From Bacillota bacterium (GTDB lineage Bacteria; Bacillota; Sulfobacillia; RBS10-35; JAJYVN01): DNA of 11,118 bases. The notes under the pieces were generated by a model. The model was not told where the DNA came from and made no database searches. It saw only the letters and a list, made by a program, of their open reading frames with translations. How positions within the stretch are numbered: position 1 is the stretch's first letter; each line of letters begins with the position of its first letter. Below are positions 1-7,756 of the stretch, piece after piece. A program made the position numbers and the translations under genes. Location: contig JAKAUG010000330.1 of NCBI GenBank assembly GCA_021827805.1, positions 1 to 11,118 of the forward strand. The letters run 5' to 3'.

Positions 1-337
1 GGACGCCGTCACGGCGGTGTCCGGCAGCGGGCCCGCCTACTTCTTCCTGCTGATGGAGCTTCTGATCGACGCCGCGGTCCAGATGGGCCTTGAGCGGCAG
101 CTGGCCGAGCGCCTGGTGCGACAGACCGCGCTGGGTGCGGCCCGCCTTGTGGCGGAGACCGAGCGCACGCCACAGGCGTTGCGCATCTCCGTCACCTCTC
201 CGGGCGGCACGACGGAGGCGGCGCTCGCTCGCCTGGCCGAGGGGGGCCTCGGCCCGCTGATGACCGAGGCCGTGGAGCGCGCCACGGAACGGAGCCGGGA
301 ACTCGGGCGCCGCTGGTCGACGCCCTCGGCCGGCTGA
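1..337 (+). CDS. proC: Pyrroline-5-carboxylate reductase, C-terminal part (5' end outside window)
   Basis: ProC catalyses the last step of proline synthesis, the NAD(P)H-dependent reduction of 1-pyrroline-5-carboxylate to proline, in the cytoplasm. The frame is open from the first base (first full codon at 2) and the visible 111 residues are the dimerisation and substrate-binding domain. They include the family SGSGPAY motif near the left edge and the VTSPGGTTEAAL signature around residues 62-73 of the visible part. The N-terminal NAD(P)-binding Rossmann domain, roughly 160 residues, is off the window. The GTG at 17 falls inside the conserved motif and is not the start. The gene converges on the minus-strand operon, with only 21 bases between the two stop codons. 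Identification is confident because both motifs are intact. Confidence 0.93.
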   Translation, partial: DAVTAVSGSGPAYFFLLMELLIDAAVQMGLERQLAERLVRQTALGAARLVAETERTPQALRISVTSPGGTTEAALARLAEGGLGPLMTEAVERATERSRELGRRWSTPSAG

Positions 338-358
338 GGCGGGAGCGGCCCGGCCGCG

Positions 359-1189
359 TCAGGGGGCCGCGGGGGGCTGCGCGGCGGCCAGCACGCGCCG
401 CGCCACCAGATCCAGGGACAGCACGTTGAGCGCGGTCAGCTCCTCCACCCTCGCTTTGGCGTGCAACTGCACCCCCCGCAGCACCTCGGGCAGATTGCGC
501 CCCAGTTGCAGGGTGAGGTCCACGCCGAGGCGCACACCGCCGCTCTCCATGTCCACGCGCCCACGGAAGGCCGCCAGCACCCCATCCACCTCCAGGCAGG
601 CCCGCTCCGCGATGGCGCCGACCACGGTGTCCGAGACGTAGAACTTGCCCAGGGCGCTGAAGGTGGGACGCACCGTGGACTTCTCCACCACGCCGCTGCG
701 CTCCCAGTCGCGTGGGCGAAGGCGCAGGGGGTCGACCAGATAGCCCGAGAAGGACTTGCGCACCTCGAGGGTCGGGGCGGGGATGACGTGCTTGCCCTCC
801 GTGCGCCGAATGCGGCGCGCGCGCCGGATCTCTTCCTCGCTGGCGATGTCCGCGATGTCGATCACCTTGTCGGGTCGCGGCAGATCCAGGGCATCCACGA
901 TACGATGCACCATGTGCAGGCTGGTCCCGAGGATCAGCACCCCCACCGGGCACTCGGCGAGCAGGGCCGAACGCACGGCGGCGGCGTGCACGGGGTCGGC
1001 GAAGATGGCCCTCCGGACGGCGGCCATCGCGCTCTCTTCCTTTTTCGCCGACTGGCCGGCGACGATGTGGCCCTCGCGGATGAGCAGGCCGTCGTCGATG
1101 ATGTGCTGCAGGCCGTGGGCGCGCGCGACGAACGACGCCCGGTGGCTCTTACCCGTTCCAGCCGGACCGATCAGCGCCGTGACCTCCAC
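359..1189 (-). CDS. P-loop NTPase with C-terminal Asp23/Gls24-like domain, function unknown
   Basis: About 276 residues. The N-terminus has a Walker A motif, GPAGTGKS (residues 8-15), next to the start. A hydrophobic strand, VGVLILGTS (about 82-90), follows, then a basic helix rich in Arg and Glu (about 115-132). From about residue 180 to 268 the sequence resembles the Asp23/Gls24 (DUF322) fold: a 'KFYVSDTVVGAIAERA' helix, alternating strands with 'GVRLGVDLTLQLG', and a final helix. Asp23-family proteins are linked to cell-envelope stress in Gram-positive bacteria. What a nucleotide-binding version does is not known to me. I chose the GTG at 1189 because it sits 8 bases after AGGGGGG; a TTG at 1195 in the same frame is too close to that site. 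It is the last gene of the operon, 42 bases after hemL. No signal peptide or membrane segment is seen, so it is probably cytoplasmic. Confidence 0.8.
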   Translation of the reverse strand: MEVTALIGPAGTGKSHRASFVARAHGLQHIIDDGLLIREGHIVAGQSAKKEESAMAAVRRAIFADPVHAAAVRSALLAECPVGVLILGTSLHMVHRIVDALDLPRPDKVIDIADIASEEEIRRARRIRRTEGKHVIPAPTLEVRKSFSGYLVDPLRLRPRDWERSGVVEKSTVRPTFSALGKFYVSDTVVGAIAERACLEVDGVLAAFRGRVDMESGGVRLGVDLTLQLGRNLPEVLRGVQLHAKARVEELTALNVLSLDLVARRVLAAAQPPAAP

Positions 1190-1231
1190 GCCCAACGCCC
1201 CCCTGCCGGGGACCGGTATCCGCGGTGGGGC

Positions 1232-2527
1232 TCAGTCCCGCCGCGCCGCCGCGGCCACGCCGGCAAACGCCGCGCGCGCGGCGCACGCCACCTGGGCCAC
1301 CTCCTCGGGGCCATGCGCCAGGGAGCCAAAGCTGCACTCGAACTGCGCTGGCGGCAGATAGACCCCCTGGTCCAGCATGCCATGGAACAGCCGCGCGTAG
1401 GCCGCGGTATCCGCGGCTTTTGCCCCGTCCAGATCCCGGGGGGGACTCGGGCAGAAGAACGGCGTGCACAGCGACCCCAACTGGACCACACTCGCGGCCA
1501 CACCCGCGGCCAGGGCCCCCTCGCGCAGAGCGGCCGCCAGGGCCGTACCGGCGGCCTCCAATTCGGCCCAGACACCGTCCCTCTGGAGCACACGCAGCGT
1601 GGCCAGACCAGCGGCCACCGCCAGGGGGTTGCCGGCCAGGGTGCCCGCCTGGTAGACCGGTCCCGCGGGCGACATCTGGCGCATGAGCTCAGGCCGCCCG
1701 CCATAGGCGCCCACCGGCAGCCCACCCCCGATGACCTTGCCCAGGCACGTCAGATCAGCCCGCACCCCGTACCGCTCCTGCGCCCCGCCCCAGGCGACGC
1801 GAAAGCCGGTGATGACCTCGTCGAAGACGAGCAGGGCGCCGCTCCGGTCGGCAAGCCGGCGCAGTCCCGGCAGGAACCCTGCCGCGGGCGTCACCAGACC
1901 CATGTTGCCGGCCACCGGTTCCACCAGGATCGCCGCAACCTTGCCGGCATGCTCCTGGAGGGTCCGGGCGACATCCTCCAGGTCGTTGTACCGGCAGACC
2001 AGCGTCAACCGCGCCAGGGCCGCGGGCACCCCGGGGCTCGAGGGGACCCCTCCGGTGAGCGCGCCGGAGCCGGCCTGGACCAGCATGCTGTCCGCATGGC
2101 CGTGGTAGCCCCCGGCGAACTTGATGACGCACTCCCGGCCGGTGGCGGCGCGGGCCAGCCGCACCGCGCTCATGACCGCCTCGGTGCCCGAGCAGACCAG
2201 CCGCAGCATCGGCACCGAGGGCATGGCGCGGGCGACCAACTCCGCCAGCTCCACCTCGGCGGCGGTGGCGACCCCGAAGCTCGTGCCATCCTGGGCCACG
2301 CGGCATACGGCCTCCACGACCTCCGGGTGGGCGTGGCCGAGCGGCAGAGGTCCCCAACTCATGCAGAGATCGACATATTCCCGGCCGTCCTCGTCCCAGA
2401 GCCGCGCGCCACGGGCACGCCGCGCAAAGCGGGGGGTGCCGCCCACCGCGCCGAAGGCGCGCACCGGGCTGTTCACCCCACCCGGGATCCGCTTCAGGGC
2501 CCTCTGATACAGCTCCTCCGAATTCAT
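1232..2527 (-). CDS. hemL: Glutamate-1-semialdehyde 2,1-aminomutase
   Basis: HemL is a PLP enzyme that converts glutamate-1-semialdehyde to 5-aminolevulinate in the C5 route to tetrapyrroles. The protein has 431 residues, normal for the family. Visible hallmarks are RIPGGVNSPVRAF near the N-terminus, SWGPLPLGHAHP (about 57-68), the phosphate-binding SGTEAVMSA (about 113-121), GGYHGHAD (about 139-146), the PLP-contacting FDEVITGFR (about 235-243) and the Schiff-base lysine in CLGKVIGGG (Lys264, against Lys265 in E. coli). The ATG at 2527 overlaps the argH stop as ATGA and has GGAG five bases upstream, so translational coupling is likely. A GTG 15 bases further upstream is less likely. HemL is the only haem gene here; its place behind argH suggests shared supply of glutamate-family precursors, which is inference. 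Confidence 0.96.
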   Translation of the reverse strand: MNSEELYQRALKRIPGGVNSPVRAFGAVGGTPRFARRARGARLWDEDGREYVDLCMSWGPLPLGHAHPEVVEAVCRVAQDGTSFGVATAAEVELAELVARAMPSVPMLRLVCSGTEAVMSAVRLARAATGRECVIKFAGGYHGHADSMLVQAGSGALTGGVPSSPGVPAALARLTLVCRYNDLEDVARTLQEHAGKVAAILVEPVAGNMGLVTPAAGFLPGLRRLADRSGALLVFDEVITGFRVAWGGAQERYGVRADLTCLGKVIGGGLPVGAYGGRPELMRQMSPAGPVYQAGTLAGNPLAVAAGLATLRVLQRDGVWAELEAAGTALAAALREGALAAGVAASVVQLGSLCTPFFCPSPPRDLDGAKAADTAAYARLFHGMLDQGVYLPPAQFECSFGSLAHGPEEVAQVACAARAAFAGVAAAARRD

Positions 2528-3927
2528 GGCCTCTCCACCCACCCGCGCACCAGGTCCAGCTGCTCCGCCACGCGCTCGGGCGCCGTCCCGCCGGGGCTCC
2601 GGCGGGTCGCCACCACGGCCGACGGTTCGGCCCGCGCCACCAGCGCAGGGGTCAGCAGCGGATGGATCGCGGCCAGCTCCGCCGGATCGAGGTCCTGGGG
2701 CTGGCGGCCGTTCTCGAGGCAGGTCCGCACAAGATGCGCCACGGCGGCATGCGCCGCGCGGAACGGCACCCCAGCCTGGGCCAGCCCGTCCGCCACGTCC
2801 GTGACGCCGGAGAAGTCCCCCTCCAGGGCCGCCGCCATACGTTCAGGGCGCGGATGCATGGTGGCCACCATCCCCGTCAGGGCCTCCAGGCACCCGAGGA
2901 CGGTGTCCAGAGCGTCGAAGAGCGCGGGTTTGTCCTCCTGCATGTCGCTGTGGTAAGCCAGAGGCAGGGCCTTCAGCGTGGTCAGCAGCGCCACCAGTTG
3001 GCCGAAGACCCGCCCGGTCTTGCCCCGCACCAGTTCCGCCACATCGGGGTTCTTTTTCTGCGGCATGATGGAACTGCCGGTGGCGTAGGCGTCGTCCGGC
3101 TCGATGAAGCCGAACTCCCGGCTCGACCAGAGCACGAGCTCCTCGGCCAGGCGGCTGACATGCACCATCAGCACGCTGAACGCCGCCAGGAGTTCCAGCA
3201 CGAAGTCCCGGTCAGACACCGCATCCATGCTGTTGGCGTAGGGGCCCTCCAATCCGAGCTCCGTGGCCACCCATGCCGAGTCCACGGGGAGGGAGGTGCC
3301 AGCCAGGGCCGCCGCCCCGAGCGGAGAGCGTCCGGCGCGCCTCCAGGCGTCCCCGAGCCGCTCGCGGTCTCGCTGCAGCATGCAGCAGTATGCCAACAGG
3401 TGCTGGGCCCACATCACCGGCTGGGCGTGCTGCAGGTGCGTGTATCCGGGCAGGACCAGGTCGCGGCCGGCCTCCGCCTGGTCGAGCAGCGCCCGCTGCA
3501 GCCCCCGCGCCGCCTCGGCCACCGTCCGGGCGGCGGCGCGCGCGAACAGGTGCATGTCCAGGGCGACCTGGTCGTTGCGGCTGCGGGCCATGTGCAGCTT
3601 GCCGCCCACCGGGCCGATCAGTTCGACCAAGCGCCGCTCCACATTGAGGTGGATGTCCTCGTCCTCCAGGCGCGCCTGGAAGGTACCGGCCTCGAACTCC
3701 CGCTCGATGGCGTCCAGCCCCTGCACGATCCGCTCCACCTCGGTGCCCGTGAGAAGGCCCACCCGGCCCAGCATGCGCGCGTGGGCCCGACTTCCGGCCA
3801 GATCCTCGCGATACAGCCGGTGGTCGAATGGGATGGAGGCCGTGAAGGCCTTGGCGCGGCTTCCCCCGCCGGGCCCCAGCCGACCACCATGGATGCCCGC
3901 TCCCGGTTCCTGGGCCTTGTGGCTCAT
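2524..3927 (-). CDS. argH: Argininosuccinate lyase
   Basis: ArgH splits argininosuccinate into arginine and fumarate, the last step of arginine synthesis. It is a homotetramer of the fumarase/aspartase superfamily. With the ATG at 3927 the protein has 467 residues, the usual length. Motifs in order: HMARSRNDQVALD (about 112-124), PGYTHLQHAQP (about 160-170, with the catalytic-region His), and the superfamily signature GSSIMPQKKNPD (about 284-295, containing the mobile catalytic serine). The C-terminus carries the family SPGGTAPERV. The N-terminus is odd: HGGRLGPGG replaces the common WGGRF. The start is uncertain. The ATG has no good ribosome binding site of its own, and a GTG at 4002 gives 25 extra Arg/Gly-rich residues not typical of ArgH. 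A short frame ending on the ATG may supply ribosomes (see 3924-3956). The stop overlaps hemL. Confidence 0.95.
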   Translation of the reverse strand: MSHKAQEPGAGIHGGRLGPGGGSRAKAFTASIPFDHRLYREDLAGSRAHARMLGRVGLLTGTEVERIVQGLDAIEREFEAGTFQARLEDEDIHLNVERRLVELIGPVGGKLHMARSRNDQVALDMHLFARAAARTVAEAARGLQRALLDQAEAGRDLVLPGYTHLQHAQPVMWAQHLLAYCCMLQRDRERLGDAWRRAGRSPLGAAALAGTSLPVDSAWVATELGLEGPYANSMDAVSDRDFVLELLAAFSVLMVHVSRLAEELVLWSSREFGFIEPDDAYATGSSIMPQKKNPDVAELVRGKTGRVFGQLVALLTTLKALPLAYHSDMQEDKPALFDALDTVLGCLEALTGMVATMHPRPERMAAALEGDFSGVTDVADGLAQAGVPFRAAHAAVAHLVRTCLENGRQPQDLDPAELAAIHPLLTPALVARAEPSAVVATRRSPGGTAPERVAEQLDLVRGWVERP

Positions 3928-3956
3928 CCGTGCGCGGCGCGACCGGCCCGCGGCAC
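3924..3956 (-). CDS. Possible ten-codon leader peptide coupled to argH
   Basis: A very strong ribosome binding site, AGGAGGGGAGG (3975-3965), lies in the argG-argH gap. Eight bases after it is a GTG that opens a ten-codon frame (MPRAGRAAHG), whose TGA overlaps the argH ATG as ATGA. This explains how argH is translated although its ATG lacks a Shine-Dalgarno sequence. Two of the ten codons are arginine. Alternatively the binding site is fortuitous and argH starts at GTG 4002, in which case this frame is not real. No homology can be claimed for a peptide this short. Confidence 0.3.
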   Translation of the reverse strand: MPRAGRAAHG

Positions 3957-3964
3957 CTGTCGCG

Positions 3965-3975
3965 CCTCCCCTCCT
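3965..3975 (-). promoter_or_regulatory. Strong Shine-Dalgarno sequence 37 bases upstream of the argH ATG
   Basis: AGGAGGGGAGG on the minus strand is among the best anti-16S matches in the window. It is 37 bases from the argH ATG, too far to serve it directly, but 8 bases from the GTG at 3956, the start of a ten-codon frame that ends on argH. It therefore bears on both the choice of argH start and the mini-frame hypothesis. Confidence 0.45.
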
Positions 3976-4013
3976 CGCCCTGACAAACTCCCAGACCCGC
4001 ACTGGGTCTCGTC

Positions 4014-5252
<1,239 letters not shown>

Positions 5253-5303
5253 CAACGCGCCCCACCATCCCTCTCCGCGAACGCGGACCGGATCGGCCAC
5301 CTT

Positions 5304-6341
5304 CTACGGACGCCCGGAGGCGCCCTGCCGCGGGCCAAAGCCCTGGGGCAGGCGGACAGAGATCTCTCCCACCCGCTGCCCGAGGGTGTTGAGCACGGGG
5401 GGCCTTCGGTGGGTCTCAAGCGCCGGGTCGTCCCCCCCCGGCAGCCCCAGCGCCGCCAGCACGGTCAGCATCGCGGCGCCCGGGGCGCGTCCGGAGCCGT
5501 CCTCCACCTTGACCGCGATCCCCAGCCCTGGGCCGGCTTCCCGGAGGCCCACGCACCACACGCCCTCCGCCCCGCCCTTGGCGATCAGGCGCGAGCCGTG
5601 CCGCGCGAGCAGCTCTGTGTTCACGTGGCCCTCTCCGGAGATCAGCCTGGGGTGCGCCGCCATGGCGGCGGCCAGCCGCTCCGCGGCCCGGGCTCGCCCA
5701 GGCTCAAGGCCGGTGCCGCTGCCCAGGCGGGCAAAGGCCGTCGCCATCCCCGCCAGCGGCAGCCCGAAGGTGGGCACCCCGCAGCCATCGGTGCCGAGCA
5801 CCGGGCGGGCCCCGGCGCAGGCGGCCACCACGTCGGCGATCTCTCGCTGCAGAGGGTGCTCGGGATCCAGGTAGGTCTCCAGCGGCCAGCCACGGTGCAC
5901 GGCCACCGCCAGCATGCCGGCGTGCTTGCCCGAACAGTTGTTGTGCAGCCGGACGGGCTCCTGCCCGCGTCGCACCAGATCCGCGGCGGCGCGACCGTCC
6001 TCGGGGGCGTGGATGCCGCAACGGAGCTGCGCGGGGTCCAGCCCCGCGCGCGCCAGAAGGCCCGCGGCCGCCGCGGTATGCTCCGCCGCTCCCCGGTGGG
6101 AGGCGCAGGCGATGGCCAGATGCGCGCTCTCCAAGCCCAGGGCATCCGCCGCCCCGGACTCCACGAGCGGCAGGGCCTGCACGGGTTTGGCCGAGGACCG
6201 CCAAAACGCGAAGCGCCAGGGGTCCCCGGCCCAGGCCACGAGCTCCCCCGCCGCCGAGCAGACGGCCACATGCACCCTGTGCTCGGACTCCAGCCACCCC
6301 GACCGCGTCACGCCCACCGTGGCAGCATCAGCCTGCCCCAC
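5304..6341 (-). CDS. L-asparaginase, type II / Rhizobium etli inducible-type family
   Basis: This enzyme hydrolyses asparagine to aspartate and ammonia. The 345-residue protein belongs to the asparaginase_II family (PF06089; Rhizobium etli ReAV and relatives), unrelated to the E. coli AnsA/AnsB fold. Residues matching the ReAV active site are visible: RSSAKP with Ser and Lys at 49-52, CASH (79-82), NCSGKH with Cys136 and Lys139, DGCG with Asp185 and Cys187, and AKGGAEG (about 254-260). In ReAV the two cysteines and the NCSGKH lysine bind zinc. The GTG at 6341 has GGAG five bases upstream and overlaps the preceding gene by 14 bases. No signal peptide is visible, so it should be cytoplasmic. 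It lies directly before argG, which consumes its product. An eight-G run (5439-5432) lies near the C-terminus; the frame continues sensibly past it. Confidence 0.88.
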   Translation of the reverse strand: MGQADAATVGVTRSGWLESEHRVHVAVCSAAGELVAWAGDPWRFAFWRSSAKPVQALPLVESGAADALGLESAHLAIACASHRGAAEHTAAAAGLLARAGLDPAQLRCGIHAPEDGRAAADLVRRGQEPVRLHNNCSGKHAGMLAVAVHRGWPLETYLDPEHPLQREIADVVAACAGARPVLGTDGCGVPTFGLPLAGMATAFARLGSGTGLEPGRARAAERLAAAMAAHPRLISGEGHVNTELLARHGSRLIAKGGAEGVWCVGLREAGPGLGIAVKVEDGSGRAPGAAMLTVLAALGLPGGDDPALETHRRPPVLNTLGQRVGEISVRLPQGFGPRQGASGRP

Positions 6342-7254
6342 CGTCGCTCCCCCCTCCAGGACCAGTCCCCGGCCAGCCCCATGCCGCCTGGGCCCAATCC
6401 CGCATGCGGACCAGGTAGCGTGAGGCGGCAGCCAGCACCGCGTCCCGCTCCCCGACGCGCGTCACGTTGCCCTCGAAGATCAGGGGCCCACGGTAGCCGG
6501 CGGCCGCCAGCTGGGCGAAGATGCGCGGCAGATCCAACTGCCCGTCGCCCGGGTTGACGTACCGTCTGCGCCCCGCCTCGTCGAAGGGTCGGCCGTCGTA
6601 GTCCCGCACATGAACGTTGCCCAGGCGCCCCGCCCAGCGCGGCGCATATTCCCCGAGCGTGATCTCCAACCCCTGGTGCCAGGCCAGGAACTCCAGGTCC
6701 AGGTTCACCCCCAGGGCGGACGAGGGGCCCTCGGCGCCCAGGACCCGCTCGGCGTGGTCCAGAGCCCGCTGCACGCCCTCCCACGGCACCGCGGCCTGGC
6801 AGGGCACCGTCTCCACGAGCAGACGCGTCCCCGCCGCCGACACGGCGGGCAAGAGCTCAACGAGGGCCTCAAGATTCCGCTCCAGGTTGCGGTCGGACCC
6901 GGGCAGATCCCAGAGGTGCACGTTCACCGCGGGCGCGCCGACCAGCCCGGCGATGCGCACGGCCTGCAGGGCGAGCGCCTGGCCGCGCCGCCTCTCCTCG
7001 GCCTCCGCGGAGCCCAGCAGCCCGCCGATGTGCTTGACCCCGTGCACCACCGCCACCGGCCGGCCCGCGGCGGCAAGCGTCCGGCCAGCGGCCTCCGGAT
7101 CCTCCCAGTGCCCGAAGACGAGCACCTCGAAGATCTCGGCGCCCTCCAGGCGGCGCATGCCCTCGGCCACCGCCTCGGGGGCGGCGTACTCGGGAAAGCG
7201 GGAGAACGCACCGGTGGAAACCCCCACGGGCGGTCGCGCCGCTCCCGCCGCCAC
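6328..7254 (-). CDS. Sugar phosphate isomerase/epimerase-like TIM-barrel protein
   Basis: A 308-residue protein of the xylose-isomerase-like TIM-barrel superfamily (AP_endonuc_2, PF01261), which includes sugar isomerases, epimerases and endonuclease IV. A plausible metal-binding set is visible on successive strands: Glu148 (LLVETVP), Asp186 (GVNLDLEF), His215 (NVHVRDYDG) and Glu261 (LIFEGN). A typical GDGQLDLPRIFAQLAAAGYRGPLI stretch precedes the last. The C-terminal 15 or so residues are low-complexity Gly-rich. Substrate cannot be read from sequence. Its location between lysC (stop one base before this GTG) and asparaginase (14 base overlap) says it is co-translated with aspartate genes, but no amino-acid role is known to me for this family. 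A second GTG at 7227 is an alternative start, equally without a clear ribosome binding site. Family assignment is good; function is unknown. Confidence 0.82.
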   Translation of the reverse strand: MAAGAARPPVGVSTGAFSRFPEYAAPEAVAEGMRRLEGAEIFEVLVFGHWEDPEAAGRTLAAAGRPVAVVHGVKHIGGLLGSAEAEERRRGQALALQAVRIAGLVGAPAVNVHLWDLPGSDRNLERNLEALVELLPAVSAAGTRLLVETVPCQAAVPWEGVQRALDHAERVLGAEGPSSALGVNLDLEFLAWHQGLEITLGEYAPRWAGRLGNVHVRDYDGRPFDEAGRRRYVNPGDGQLDLPRIFAQLAAAGYRGPLIFEGNVTRVGERDAVLAAASRYLVRMRDWAQAAWGWPGTGPGGGSDGGAG

Positions 7255-7255
7255 C

Positions 7256-7756
7256 CTAGGCTCGCCCCAGGGCGGCCTGCTGACCCAGGCCGAAGGCCGC
7301 GTGCAGGGCGCGCGCCGCGTGGTCCACGTGCTGCGCGCGCACCAGACAGCTGATCTTGATCTCGGAGGTGCTGATCATCTCGATGTTCACACCTGCGGAG
7401 GCCAGCGCACCGAACATGCGCGCCGCCACGCCGGGGTTCGAGGCCATACCGGCGCCCACCAGGGAGACCTTGCCGTACCCCTGCTCGGCGACCACGGCCG
7501 CGGCGCCCAGCTCACGGCCCGCGGCGCGGGCCATCTCCTCGGCGCTCGGCAGCTCGTCGCGGCTGACCGTGAAGGCGATGTCGTTCAGGCCGTCGCGGGG
7601 CTGGCTCTGGATGATCATGTCGACATTGACGTGCGCCTCGGCCAGCGCCGCGAAGACCCGGTGCGCCACGCCGGGCCGGTCGGCCACCCCCATCAGGGCC
7701 AGCTTGGCCACGTCGCGCTCTTGCGCGACGGCTCGCGCCAGCGCCCGCTCCTCCAC
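7256..7756 (-). CDS. lysC: Predicted aspartokinase beta subunit from an internal lysC start
   Basis: Within lysC, GGAGGTGG (7769-7762) is followed after five bases by an in-frame GTG at codon 249 (7756-7754). Translation from there would give 166 residues containing only the two ACT domains. B. subtilis aspartokinase II and Corynebacterium aspartokinase are known to be alpha2beta2 enzymes whose beta subunit is made from such an internal start, and the B. subtilis beta chain is of nearly the same size. The sequence signal is seen directly; that it is used here is inference. Upstream GTG codon 246 overlaps the binding site and is a poorer choice. Confidence 0.5.
   Translation of the reverse strand: MEERALARAVAQERDVAKLALMGVADRPGVAHRVFAALAEAHVNVDMIIQSQPRDGLNDIAFTVSRDELPSAEEMARAAGRELGAAAVVAEQGYGKVSLVGAGMASNPGVAARMFGALASAGVNIEMISTSEIKISCLVRAQHVDHAARALHAAFGLGQQAALGRA

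Noticed and set aside
345..357. Dyad between proC and the operon end considered as a bidirectional terminator
   Set aside because: The stem is at most five base pairs with a three-base loop, and there is no T-tract on either strand.
1270..1283. Alternating CG stretch inside hemL, considered as a special DNA structure
   Set aside because: It is explained by Ala/Arg codons in GC-rich coding sequence and is short.
461..2956. Long + strand open frame of 831 codons, and similar long + frames at 2662-4122, 4113-6557, 6617-8755 and 8485-9945
   Set aside because: They lie opposite hemL, argH, argG, asparaginase, the TIM-barrel gene, lysC and hom, are rich in Arg/His/Gly/Gln without motifs, and are expected antisense shadows in GC-rich codon usage.
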